Part shown: piece by piece, positions 29,944-38,333 of the stretch
Layout of the letters: each line of letters begins with the position of its first letter
How positions within the stretch are numbered: position 1 is the stretch's first letter
Assembly: GCF_000758725.1 (NCBI RefSeq)
Contig: NZ_CP009428.1
Span: 2,046,001 to 2,110,000, forward strand
Source: Paenibacillus odorifer
Lineage (GTDB): Bacteria > Bacillota > Bacilli > Paenibacillales > Paenibacillaceae
Length of the DNA: 64,000 nucleotides
Reading direction: 5' to 3'
Program-made: the position numbers and the translations under genes
The notes under the pieces: model-generated
Seen by the model: the letters and a program-made list of their open reading frames with translations, nothing else
Databases searched by the model: none
Told to the model about the DNA's origin: nothing

Positions 29944-31182
29944 CTAGATAAGTTCTTGGCGGCGATTTAAATAACGATATAAAACACAACCGGATATCGC
30001 GCATATAGCTGCACATAGACCGATAAAAGCATACCCAGCTTGAAGTCCACGTAGCAAGCCAGTTTGTGTTTCTGCTCCGTAAAGCCTCTTCACACCTTCG
30101 ATAACTGCACCTATAGCATAGTTGCCAACCACGCTACCGACTCCCATTAGTGTAACTGTAAAGGTGATGGCAGTGTCACTGCCATGCGGATACCTTTTTG
30201 CGATAAACGCCATGACGGTCGGATAAATCATAGCGATACCTATGCCTGCTGCTGCAAATAGAAACGCGAGCTGTTCCCCACCCAAAATAGCAGCAAACGT
30301 ACATAAGGCAGAGAAGGCTGAAAAGATGATAAGCGATAGATTGAAACCAATCTTATCTGTAACCGGCCCCAGCAGGAGCCTTGCTAGCGAGAAGCAGAGA
30401 AAAAAGGTGGACAACATACCAGAAGCTGTAACTGTATCCCACAAGTATGCTTTTTCTAGGAAATTCACTAGCCATCCACCTACTGCAAGTTCTGACACTA
30501 CACCGAAAGAAAGAATAAGCACCATCAGCCATAAAGCGGGATCGCGCACCAGCGTTTTTAATGGGATCCGGTCCTCTTGTGGAAGATCGTCACCCGGAAA
30601 TGTACTGCGCAAGGCAGATAGAATAGGCAGTAAAGATAAGCTTAGCATAATCAAATACATTCCGCGCCAGTCGAGTGGATGGCCAAATATACTTACCGAC
30701 ATGAGTCCTGTTGCCAGCAGTGGAGCTAAGGTTGAACTAAATCCGTAGAAAAAATGGGATAAGTTCATCATCGTCCCGGTATTTTTTACGAAGATGCGTG
30801 CTCCCAAAATGGCAAGACCAATCTCCAGCATTCCGTTTCCGATGTACATCAGGAAATAAGAAGCTGAGAAAAAGGGGTAGCTGTGGGAGATATAGATTAA
30901 CACTCCTGAAAATATCATGGATGCAAAAGCAATGATACTGACAGCCTTGATCCCCCACTTCCGAACCAATACAGCTGTAAAGGAGCAGGCGATCAAATAA
31001 CCTAATGCATTTAGGGATAAAAGGGTGCCAAGCTGTTTCTCGTCCAGATTAAAGTCGAATTGGATTCGCGGAATGGCGGGTCCTTTAATATTTTCCGATA
31101 TGCCAAACACTATAAATCCCAAAAAGATGGTCGCCAATTGCATGGCATAAATCTTGTTAAATCCCCCGAAGCGCTTTTTCAA
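29944..31182 (-). CDS. MFS transporter
   Basis: The 412-residue protein has about twelve membrane segments and an MFS loop motif between segments 2 and 3 (VLVRKWGIKAVS). The N-terminal part (FGISENIKGPAIPRIQFDF) resembles the FucP/YfkF-type sugar or drug MFS groups; the substrate cannot be fixed. The start is TTG at 31182 with GGGAGG eight bases upstream. It is followed upstream by acetyltransferase and ROK genes on the same strand (28 and 38 bases apart), so the three may form one carbohydrate-linked operon in the order ROK, acetyltransferase, MFS. Confidence 0.85.
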   Translation of the reverse strand: MKKRFGGFNKIYAMQLATIFLGFIVFGISENIKGPAIPRIQFDFNLDEKQLGTLLSLNALGYLIACSFTAVLVRKWGIKAVSIIAFASMIFSGVLIYISHSYPFFSASYFLMYIGNGMLEIGLAILGARIFVKNTGTMMNLSHFFYGFSSTLAPLLATGLMSVSIFGHPLDWRGMYLIMLSLSLLPILSALRSTFPGDDLPQEDRIPLKTLVRDPALWLMVLILSFGVVSELAVGGWLVNFLEKAYLWDTVTASGMLSTFFLCFSLARLLLGPVTDKIGFNLSLIIFSAFSALCTFAAILGGEQLAFLFAAAGIGIAMIYPTVMAFIAKRYPHGSDTAITFTVTLMGVGSVVGNYAIGAVIEGVKRLYGAETQTGLLRGLQAGYAFIGLCAAICAISGCVLYRYLNRRQELI

Positions 31183-31209
31183 ATTAAGATCCTCCCAGAG
31201 CGGGTTACT

Positions 31210-31827
31210 TTATTGCTCAATGTCTCTGTAATACTCTTCCTTAAGTTTTTCCCAGTGTTGCTTATCGTCTTCGGTGATTGCTCTTAATACCTTGCATGGG
31301 TTACCCACCGCAATTACATTGTCAGGGATATCCTTAGTTACGACTGAACCTGCACCGATGATTACATTGTTGCCGATTTTTACCCCAGGATTAATTACCG
31401 CGTTTCCACCAACCCACACATTGTTTCCAATGGTAATTGGTGTACCGAATTCAAGCATACTAATACGCACGTCCGCATCTATAGGGTGACCAGCAGTATA
31501 TACGCCTACTCTAGGTCCAAAGAGAACATTGTTACCAATCGTTACTTTAGCTACATCAAGGATAATGCAGTCAAAATTAGCGTAGAAGTTATTGCCAACG
31601 GTAATATTACTGCCGTAATCACAACGGAAGGGAGGTTCAACATATAATGATTCTCCTGTAGACTCAAATAATTGCTTGAGTAGTTCTACTCTATATTCAC
31701 CTTGTTCTTCCGTCGTATTGTTAAATAAACGAGTGAGCATTCTGGATCTTTTGTTATCCTTTGCTAATTCTTCACCGCCTGCCATATATAGCTTTCCTGC
31801 GATCATGTTTTCTTTGTTTGTTGCCAT
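31210..31827 (-). CDS. Sugar O-acetyltransferase, maltose/galactoside type
   Basis: The 205-residue protein has the Mac N-terminal domain (KLYMAGGEELAKDNKR) and a left-handed beta-helix of hexapeptide repeats (ITIGNNVWVGGNAVINPGV, IGNNVIIGAGSVVTKDI) with the catalytic His in TAGHPID. It transfers acetyl from acetyl-CoA to a sugar such as maltose or a galactoside, probably to detoxify non-metabolised sugars. GGAGGAA lies before the ATG. Its place between the ROK regulator and the MFS transporter fits sugar handling. Confidence 0.9.
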   Translation of the reverse strand: MATNKENMIAGKLYMAGGEELAKDNKRSRMLTRLFNNTTEEQGEYRVELLKQLFESTGESLYVEPPFRCDYGSNITVGNNFYANFDCIILDVAKVTIGNNVLFGPRVGVYTAGHPIDADVRISMLEFGTPITIGNNVWVGGNAVINPGVKIGNNVIIGAGSVVTKDIPDNVIAVGNPCKVLRAITEDDKQHWEKLKEEYYRDIEQ

Positions 31828-31865
31828 TCGTAGTTCCTCCTGAAGTGTATGTTAGTTTTATGTTT

Positions 31866-32906
31866 TTAACGGCGCTTCTCAACCAACTGCAATGAGTAGG
31901 TTAAGCTTTCAAGTGTGATCGCAATTAATCCGTTCATGTAATGATCATCAGGTTGATCCAGCACAATTAAGTGAGGCATATGCTCCTCTGGAATCACTTC
32001 CAGACAACGTTGATAAATCGGCCGCACATTCTCTTGTTTGACTTGTTCTCCTGTGAGAGCTATGGTCTCTGGATTAATAATTGCAATCAGGGACGATATA
32101 GTGTGAGCCGCCAAAGGGATGAAGGTATCCGTGTGGTCCAAGCTACTCAATTGCTGTTCACGCGAGATTCCAAACGGTAAAAAAGAGACTTCACCAGCAA
32201 ATCTAGTATTACCTTTGTGGATATGCCCGTCGATCATCATCCCGGCGCCTGGAAAAGCTCCTTTGATAAAGGTCACCACGACAATGGTTTTATCCTCTTC
32301 ATAATCCTGCTGTTTATAGAACCCGTAAACGGTCAGATTCATATCATTTTCAATCGTGACTTCAAGCTCGTATTTTTCTCTGAGCAGTGATTCTAAGGGA
32401 GCATTAATTAACTCTTTAATGTCACAGATATTAATGACACCTTGGTGAGCAAGGCCGGGAATTCCAATCCCGACTGCCTTGATGTTGTTATATTGTTGGA
32501 TAAGCGTATCCAGCAGATGGTCGATGGCTGCAGCATCTATGTACTCTAATTCCATCCATCCATGATCCACACGATCACCAACTGAATTGGTCACCGCATA
32601 GGTTATGGATTTCTGGCCATCCTCAATTTTGGCATAGATACATGCAATATAGGAAAAATCAGCGTTATAGATAAATCGTCTGGCCGGTCGACCTCCATTT
32701 GATGCCTCCAGTTCAGTCTCAATGACTTCACCAGTCTCCAGAAGTTCATTCAGGATATTTCCGCAGGTAGCAATACTTAATCCGGTGGCACTTGCAATCG
32801 TGGATTTGGTTCCTTCTTTCATCGATTTCAAGGCCTGCTTGATAAGCTCCTGATTTATCTTTTTAACACGAATAGAATTGTTTGCGATTTGGTTTATTTT
32901 ATTCAC
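31866..32906 (-). CDS. ROK-family transcriptional repressor
   Basis: The protein has an N-terminal winged helix (about 15-70; TKSTIASATGLSIATCGNIL) and a ROK sugar-kinase-like domain, as in NagC/XylR repressors (AVGIGIPGLAHQGVI, IENDMNLTVYGFY, GAGMMIDGHIHKGNTRFAGEVSFLPFG). The start is uncertain: I place it at GTG 32906 (346 residues); the open frame extends to TTG 32945 (359). The zinc motif GCxQxxC of many ROK repressors is not visible. A palindrome covers its own -10 region, so it probably represses itself and the genes downstream. Confidence 0.82.
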   Translation of the reverse strand: MNKINQIANNSIRVKKINQELIKQALKSMKEGTKSTIASATGLSIATCGNILNELLETGEVIETELEASNGGRPARRFIYNADFSYIACIYAKIEDGQKSITYAVTNSVGDRVDHGWMELEYIDAAAIDHLLDTLIQQYNNIKAVGIGIPGLAHQGVINICDIKELINAPLESLLREKYELEVTIENDMNLTVYGFYKQQDYEEDKTIVVVTFIKGAFPGAGMMIDGHIHKGNTRFAGEVSFLPFGISREQQLSSLDHTDTFIPLAAHTISSLIAIINPETIALTGEQVKQENVRPIYQRCLEVIPEEHMPHLIVLDQPDDHYMNGLIAITLESLTYSLQLVEKRR

Positions 32907-32934
32907 CTCTAGACTTTTGAAAATGGTTATTAAA

Positions 32935-32975
32935 AGTATTATCAATACTATAACTTGGCTCTATATAATTGTCTA
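32935..32975 (-). promoter_or_regulatory. ROK promoter with operator palindrome
   Basis: On the minus strand: TAGACA (32975-32970), 17 bases, TATAGT (32952-32947). A perfect palindrome AGTATT-ATC-AATACT (32935-32949) overlaps the -10 and the start region, a classic repressor position, and fits autoregulation by the ROK protein. If TTG 32945 is the true start, the palindrome would lie in the coding sequence. Confidence 0.5.
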
Positions 32976-33077
32976 GCAATCGACAGTTTTTTATTGTGGA
33001 TTTTTTTGAAATGACATGTGGCTTTTAATCAACCTGCGGTGTCTAATTAAATGTAAGGTCAAGAGGAGGTTCTTACA

Positions 33078-33483
33078 ATGTCTGGAGCTCATGACAAATC
33101 CACTGTTTATCCGGATGCACAGGGAGACAAGCAAAGCTTTGAAATCACTTATAATCAATATCGCGAAAGAATCCATAAATATCTTTTGTTGAAAGTAAAC
33201 TCGGGTAGCGCGGAAGACTTAACGCAACAGGTTTTCTTAAAGGCCATGGAAAAAAATCATACATTTAAAGGCAATTCGAGCTTATTCACTTGGATCTTCA
33301 AAATCGCACAGAATATTGTGGAAAATGAATATCGGGGCTTTTATTTCATTACGCTTTTTTATAGACTGCACCTTGTTAGAGATCTCTGAGATTGTTGGAA
33401 TGCGAGAAAGTGCGGTAAAGAACCGATTGTACCGTGCATTAGAGAAATTAAGAAGTGAACTAAAAGAGCTGTTGGTGAAGTAG
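33078..33483 (+). pseudogene. Decayed ECF sigma factor gene
   Basis: The frame from 33078 (AGGAGG upstream) encodes region 2 of an ECF sigma factor (YNQYRERIHKYLLLKV, EDLTQQVFLKAME, LFTWIFKIAQNIVENEYR). It then leaves the family and stops at 33389. Region 4 reappears in another frame from about 33377 (EISEIVGMRESAVKNRLYRALEKL) and ends at TAG 33481-33483. The link and the N-terminal part of region 4 are missing, so an internal deletion with frameshift has killed the gene. It may be an intact gene in relatives. Confidence 0.8.
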
Positions 33484-33484
33484 A

Positions 33485-33755
33485 CGCTCCTAATTGGTTC
33501 ATGGGCACTTTTGAGGGAAACAAATTGAAAATTGTTTCTCCTTTGAATCCAGGGTCAGAGCATAAGTATGAAACTATTCTTAAATCCACGCTGCACTTGT
33601 TTACAATGTGGTTAATCAGTGACATTAATCCACTTGCTCCTAAATGGCTGTGTCAAGGGATTGAAGGATACGAAGTAAAACAAATGCCTGATGAGTTCAT
33701 TAAAAATTCGACTTCAGAGCAAATTCATAATCTTGTTATTCCTACTTTTCAATAA
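33485..33755 (+). pseudogene. Fragment of a peptidase MA-like protein
   Basis: The product begins APNWFMGTFEGNKLKIVSPLNPGS and continues YETILKSTLHLFTMWL and PKWLCQGIEGYE. It resembles the C-terminal half of Bacillales proteins with a peptidase MA-like zinc domain (usual pattern: SPLNPG..H.YESI...HEF.H, then P.WL.EGIA.YE). The zinc motif HExxH is changed to TLHLF here and the N-terminal half is absent, directly behind the sigma pseudogene. The family assignment is from pattern memory. Confidence 0.5.
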
Positions 33756-33858
33756 TTAAATTCCGAGGGCTGGGATCTTTAAACGATCCGAACTAGAGTT
33801 GCATGAACAATTTGTTGTATATTTAAAAAATAGATAGTTAGATTTCTATTCAAGGGAA

Positions 33859-33886
33859 CCCAGAAGCCATCTGGATGACTTCTGGG
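33859..33886 (-). terminator. Hairpin after the 176-residue lipoprotein gene
   Basis: The arms CCCAGAAG and CTTCTGGG form a perfect 8-bp stem about 60 bases past the minus-strand stop. There is no proper T tail, so termination is uncertain. The gene-free stretch 33756-33946 holds nothing else that I can name. Confidence 0.4.
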
Positions 33887-33946
33887 CCCTGAATATTTCG
33901 ATGGAATGCCTAATATGATTAGCGGGTTTAAATCAGAATGTTAGCT

Positions 33947-34477
33947 TTAATTGGCATCCGCTTGTATAACAAAAGCATATCTATATTCTTTTTCTCCCCA
34001 GCTTGCCGTTATGCTAAAGCCTCTATAGTCTTTTTTGTTCTCTTCGTAAAACGAACTCAATGAAGAAGCCATATGCTTTTCGATCGTAAAGGAATATTTA
34101 CCGTCTTTTTTTGTAATTGGAACTTCTAGTGTTTCTCTGGATGAAAATTGATAAGCTCCACTCTTATTTAGTACGCTATCTTCGATCAATACATTATCTG
34201 GCTCAGGATCTCCAAAGTCTAGAGTAATGATTTCTCCGTTTTTTAAATATTGAATATTCTTTACTGCATCCTGCTCAAAGGCGAATTCAAATCCACTTGC
34301 TTCAGCGTTTGAGGATAAGTCACTCTTCGCGTTAGCTAATTTAGTGTTAGATAATGTTGTACTTTTAATTTCTTGATCTCCTGCGCTTATCTTAAGATCT
34401 CCTATATTACTCTCTGCACATCCACTTATACCTATTAAAGAAACTATTAAAAGAATAGACAGCATCATTTTTTTCAT
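33947..34477 (-). CDS. Putative lipoprotein
   Basis: The product (176 residues from ATG 34477 with AAGGTGG upstream) has a lipoprotein signal: KK, hydrophobic core, lipobox ISGC near residues 17-20. The mature part contains beta-rich stretches (NGEIITLDFGDPEPDNVLIED, YSFTIEKHMASSLSSF, GFSITASWGEKEYRYAFVIQ) that suggest an Ig-like fold. No catalytic motif is seen. It is a single gene with its promoter side facing the ECF-ABC operon. Confidence 0.7.
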   Translation of the reverse strand: MKKMMLSILLIVSLIGISGCAESNIGDLKISAGDQEIKSTTLSNTKLANAKSDLSSNAEASGFEFAFEQDAVKNIQYLKNGEIITLDFGDPEPDNVLIEDSVLNKSGAYQFSSRETLEVPITKKDGKYSFTIEKHMASSLSSFYEENKKDYRGFSITASWGEKEYRYAFVIQADAN

Positions 34478-34645
34478 CGAACAATAATCCACCTTTTCCG
34501 AAGAGTTTCACAAAAAGACCACTTGTAATGAGTGTACACTATGGAAATTAATAGAATCAATGTTATATAATTCACTAAGATACAAGCTGAGAATGTTCAC
34601 TCATAATTTGAACCGGGGACATAATCTAGGGAAAATTTATATTCG

Positions 34646-34675
34646 GCCAGCCAGAACCTTCTGGTTGGTCTTTTT
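34646..34675 (+). terminator. Plus-strand hairpin with T tail ahead of the ECF-ABC operon
   Basis: CCAGCCAGAA / TTCTGGTTGG (G-U pair) is followed by TCTTTTT. No plus-strand gene precedes it, so it may end a leader transcript (attenuation) or a short antisense RNA. No other feature is seen in 34493-34730. Confidence 0.5.
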
Positions 34676-34744
34676 AATGTGATGCGTCTACTTTGTAGGC
34701 GATTTCGTTATATTTAGTAGATTGGTAGATTGGAGGGGAATTAA

Positions 34745-35326
34745 ATCGGAGAGGACAAATGGGTCACAGAAGCGCAGCAGGGCAATGAGGCAGCGGTGGA
34801 ATTATTAATTCGGTATACCTATAGCGATATTTATCGATTCATCAGATGGAAAATACATAATGACGAATTAGCTTGGGATCTTGCACAGACGGTGTATGAA
34901 AAAGCATGGGCCAAGCTTGGCAGCTATCAAAATAAACAGGGGAGTTTTCGAGCTTGGTTGATGGCGATCGCGCAAAATGTCTGCATTGACTATTTTCGCA
35001 GCAAAAGTGCTCGGCAAGCAGAGTTGAATCAAAGCTTATCTGATGAAATCACAGTCGAAGGAGACTTTCTTGAAGGAATATTACTTCGTGAAGAGGTTAA
35101 GCAGGTATACGCCGCGATTTGCTCACTGCCAGAGGAACAGAGGGATGCGCTCTTGTTAAGGTATAAATATGAATTTACGTTTACAGAAATAGCTGCCGTA
35201 ACTCATGAACCTGAATCAACTGTGAAGTCAAGGGTAAGTCGATCACTGATAAAATTACGCGATTTACTAAGGTATTCCAAGCAAGAGGATATATCCCAAC
35301 CCCTAAAGAAAGGAGCAGGGAAATGA
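34745..35326 (+). CDS. ECF sigma factor, probable non-canonical AUC start
   Basis: The product is an ECF sigma factor: region 2 (ELLIRYTYSDIYRFIRWKI, WDLAQTVYEKAWAKL, FRAWLMAIAQNVCIDYFR) and region 4 (ICSLPEEQRDALLLRY, FTEIAAVTHEPESTVKSRVSRSLIKLRD). The family N-terminus DKWVTEAQQGNEAAVELL begins before any ATG, GTG or TTG: the open frame goes up to ATC 34745, six bases after GGAGGGG (34732-34738). I therefore propose an ATC start (193 residues). The fallback is GTG 34796 (176 residues, GAGG upstream), which would cut helix 1 of region 2. It overlaps the next gene by four bases. Confidence 0.8.
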   Translation: MGEDKWVTEAQQGNEAAVELLIRYTYSDIYRFIRWKIHNDELAWDLAQTVYEKAWAKLGSYQNKQGSFRAWLMAIAQNVCIDYFRSKSARQAELNQSLSDEITVEGDFLEGILLREEVKQVYAAICSLPEEQRDALLLRYKYEFTFTEIAAVTHEPESTVKSRVSRSLIKLRDLLRYSKQEDISQPLKKGAGK

Positions 35327-36147
35327 GGGTTAAACGTAACCATCAAGATTACCTCAATCTAAATTTACAGGATGAGATGACAGCAGAGTCTGTAGAGGAG
35401 ATCGTGAATTCCATCAAGTGCATTCCTGAACCGCCACTCCTTGACGGTTTTGCAGAAGAAGCCATGAGCAGGTGGAGAAGATCCAAGCGGGCTTTACCTG
35501 CGCCAGTCCCACCAGTTCCTCTATTTGTACGGGAACAGATGAGGATTCTTTTTTCACAGGGATGGTGGAGAGAAGTTGTGCTTGGTGTGATCTTGTTTGT
35601 AGTAGGATATTTGGTTCTGAGTGTTACGGAGATTGTTAGCCCTATGTTTATTCTGTCCATCGTGGGTTGTATTCCTTTACTGGTGGTCGTCTCTCATACG
35701 GCTCGGAATACGCTCTGTGGAATGGGAGAACTCGCACGTAGTTTTAGAATCCCGTTGCATCGGTATGTGCAAGCTCGGTTCCTTATGGCAGGGCTGATCT
35801 CACTAATGATTAACTTTAGTGTTACTGCTATGGTAACCCCTTTAGGGGGAAAGGAGTTTATGCTGCGTATGACCTTGCTATGGTGCATCCCAATCCTAAT
35901 GAATGCGGCGGTAGCGTCAGTATTATCTACGCTGATACGTAATTTTAGACAATTAACGACCGTACTCTTCAGTTTGCCTCTCTTTTGGATGATTTTATTT
36001 TCCGGAGAATTTGCAGTGAGCTGGACGACGTCGGTTGAGTTATTTTGGTTAATGGGATTGGGTGTTCTGTCGGCAGTGTTATTTGTCTTAGCCATGAGGT
36101 TTCAATCCAGAGTATTGAGCAAGGGAGGGTTTCTGATTGGAGCTTAA
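35323..36147 (+). CDS. Membrane protein coupled to the ECF sigma factor
   Basis: The 274-residue protein has a cytoplasmic N-terminal part of about 85 residues with a Pro-rich linker (PAPVPPVPLF), then six membrane segments between about 87 and 265. It sits where an anti-sigma factor is expected, overlapping the sigma gene by four bases and the ABC ATPase gene by 11. It could be a membrane-bound sigma regulator, an ABC-2-like permease half, or both. No zinc-binding HxxxCxxC motif is present. I do not recognise a named family. Confidence 0.7.
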   Translation: MRVKRNHQDYLNLNLQDEMTAESVEEIVNSIKCIPEPPLLDGFAEEAMSRWRRSKRALPAPVPPVPLFVREQMRILFSQGWWREVVLGVILFVVGYLVLSVTEIVSPMFILSIVGCIPLLVVVSHTARNTLCGMGELARSFRIPLHRYVQARFLMAGLISLMINFSVTAMVTPLGGKEFMLRMTLLWCIPILMNAAVASVLSTLIRNFRQLTTVLFSLPLFWMILFSGEFAVSWTTSVELFWLMGLGVLSAVLFVLAMRFQSRVLSKGGFLIGA

Positions 36148-37000
36148 ACTATGTAATATCGTACATGATTTCGGCAAAAAGCGAATTTTGAATACTATTA
36201 ACCTTTCTATGTCACCTGGTGTGTATGGTCTTCTAGGACCTAACGGAACAGGAAAAACGACATTGATGCGTATTGTCGCAGATGTTCTGTATCCGACTCG
36301 TGGAAATGTACTTTTAGATGGACAAAACAAGGATGACATGGGGGATCAGTACCGGGCTCAGATTGGTTATTTACCACAGGAACTGGGGATGTACAATCAT
36401 TTTTCAGCTCGTGATTTCTTGTATTATGTTGCTGCCCTAAAGGGGTTGACCAAGAAGGAGGCGAGTGATCGTATAGAGGTTCTGGCTCAAACGGTTAATC
36501 TATCCGGTGAAATGGATAAAAAATGCGGAAAGTACTCCGGCGGGATGAAGCGTAGACTCGGTATCGCACAAGCATTGCTTAATAATCCGAGCATCCTCAT
36601 ATTGGATGAGCCCACAGTAGGACTTGACCCCTCGGAACGCGTAAGATTTCGTAATTTAATTTCTGAAATCTCAAATGAGCGCATCGTTATTTTGTCTACT
36701 CATATCGTTTCTGATGTTGATCATATAGCTAAACAGGTGCTACTGATGGGGCGAGGAGAGTTACTTCGTCAAGGAACAATTAAGGAGTTGACCAATGAAT
36801 TGCAAGGAGAGGTTTGGGAGGCACATGTCCCCGGGCGGTTGCTGGCTCAAATCGAAGAGAATGGAACTGTAGTGAATGTGCAGCAGACAGATACTGGACT
36901 AGTGGTTCGGGTAGTCAGCAAGACTTTGCCAGTTGAGAATGCACGGATGGTGAATCCTTCATTAGAAGATGTATATATGCATTATTTTCGGAGGGGATGA
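36137..37000 (+). CDS. ABC transporter ATP-binding protein
   Basis: The 287-residue ATPase has Walker A GPNGTGKT (about 36-43), a Q-loop (LPQELGMY), signature YSGGMKRR and Walker B ILILDEPTVGLD, then HIVSDVDH. The C-terminal stretch of about 70 residues is typical of drug/antibiotic-type ABC-2 ATPases. The start is TTG at 36137 with AAGGGAGGG upstream, inside the end of the previous gene. It pairs with the permease gene that follows (four-base overlap). Confidence 0.92.
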   Translation: MELKLCNIVHDFGKKRILNTINLSMSPGVYGLLGPNGTGKTTLMRIVADVLYPTRGNVLLDGQNKDDMGDQYRAQIGYLPQELGMYNHFSARDFLYYVAALKGLTKKEASDRIEVLAQTVNLSGEMDKKCGKYSGGMKRRLGIAQALLNNPSILILDEPTVGLDPSERVRFRNLISEISNERIVILSTHIVSDVDHIAKQVLLMGRGELLRQGTIKELTNELQGEVWEAHVPGRLLAQIEENGTVVNVQQTDTGLVVRVVSKTLPVENARMVNPSLEDVYMHYFRRG

Positions 37001-37005
37001 CACAC

Positions 37006-38142
37006 ATGAACCGTCTGGTGATGTTTGAATTACGCAAAATTATGATTCCCAGAGTCTGGATTTCTATAGCTGGAAGTATTGCATTAGCAATTTTTTGTTT
37101 TGTTAGTTTCTACCCATCCGGTACGGATAGTCTATTGGTTGTAAACAAGGAAAAGCCTGAAGCTATTGCCACTCATCTAGGATCGATTCAACCAGATTTA
37201 GCTTTGAAATACGCACCTAGACTCAAAGAAGAATATGCTGAAGACAGCGCTTGGCCCAAAGAGGAGAAGATGAAACGAATTCTGGAGCAACACTATGCTG
37301 GTACAGCTTATATGGCAGATCAATTCAACAGAAATTTAACAGAGCTGAGAGAGCGGAAGGTTTTATTGGAGAAGCAAGAACCAGGATCATATGCACTAAG
37401 AGATGTTACTAAAAAACTCTCCATGCTGGAGGAGGGAAAACCACGGGGGTTTTATGTAACGGAGGACTGGGACTTATTACATATATTTTTTTCAAGCTCG
37501 CCTGGCGTCGGCGATCTTCTGATCGGTCTTATTCTAGTATTTGCGCTGGCACCCTTGTTCTCTGGTGAGGAAAACTATAGAATGGATGCACTTATTCTAT
37601 CTAGTAGATACGGAAGATTGAAGATTGTTGCGGCAAAACTATTAGCTGGATTTATAGTTACGTTTAGCTGGGTTACTCTTTTTTACGGAATTTGCACATT
37701 GCTGGCCTGTTTACCGTTCGGCTTCGTGGGCTGGAATGCCCCGCTGAATAGTTACTTTTATTTTGATGAGACTCCATATGCCTTAACCCAGCTGCAGGGA
37801 TTTGCCCTGAAATATGCTGTAACCTTGCTGGCTGCATGTGGTCTATTGTTATTGACGGCGCTGATATCCGCTTTGTGTCGGAGTAGCTTAAGCAGTCTTG
37901 GACTGGCAGCATTCGTAGTTATTCTTCCCCTTTTCTCTTTGCCTGGAATGTTGGGCAAAATAATCTCTTTTTTACCGTCAGGTGTAATGGTTAGCAGATC
38001 CTTAATCGAAAAATATGTATCCTATAACATTTTTGGCATCCCTATATTACATCTACCCTTGTCAATCCTTTCGGTGATAATCATAGGTATACTTGCTATA
38101 ATGCTTATCCCCAAAGCTTTCGAACGTCGATTAAAGATCTAA
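37006..38142 (+). CDS. ABC-2 type transporter permease
   Basis: The protein (378 residues from ATG 37006, nine bases after GGAGGGG; the ATG at 36997 touches the ribosome site) has one membrane segment near 15-35, a large external loop of about 125 residues (Glu/Lys-rich, about 40-160), then five segments. This is the ABC-2 permease plan. The ECF sigma gene at the head of the operon suggests that the transporter answers cell envelope stress, perhaps antimicrobial peptides. The substrate is unknown. Confidence 0.85.
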   Translation: MNRLVMFELRKIMIPRVWISIAGSIALAIFCFVSFYPSGTDSLLVVNKEKPEAIATHLGSIQPDLALKYAPRLKEEYAEDSAWPKEEKMKRILEQHYAGTAYMADQFNRNLTELRERKVLLEKQEPGSYALRDVTKKLSMLEEGKPRGFYVTEDWDLLHIFFSSSPGVGDLLIGLILVFALAPLFSGEENYRMDALILSSRYGRLKIVAAKLLAGFIVTFSWVTLFYGICTLLACLPFGFVGWNAPLNSYFYFDETPYALTQLQGFALKYAVTLLAACGLLLLTALISALCRSSLSSLGLAAFVVILPLFSLPGMLGKIISFLPSGVMVSRSLIEKYVSYNIFGIPILHLPLSILSVIIIGILAIMLIPKAFERRLKI

Positions 38143-38156
38143 GTAGTAGGTAGGTT

Positions 38157-38193
38157 AAGATCGTTCCCGCTATGAAGGGGAGCGATCTTTTTT
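38157..38193 (+). terminator. Terminator of the ECF-ABC operon
   Basis: AAGATCGTTCCC paired with GGGGAGCGATCTT, followed by TTTT, directly after the permease gene. Confidence 0.88.
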
Positions 38194-38333
38194 GGCTTTT
38201 CTTGTGAAAAAGGAGAGCAGTATATTTACGAATCAGACTTTTTACCCGATAGTTAAGATAAAGGGTTAATCTCGATAAACCTGACAAAGAGAGCAGGAAC
38301 CCCTTACCGATAAGAACGAAAGGGATTATTAAA

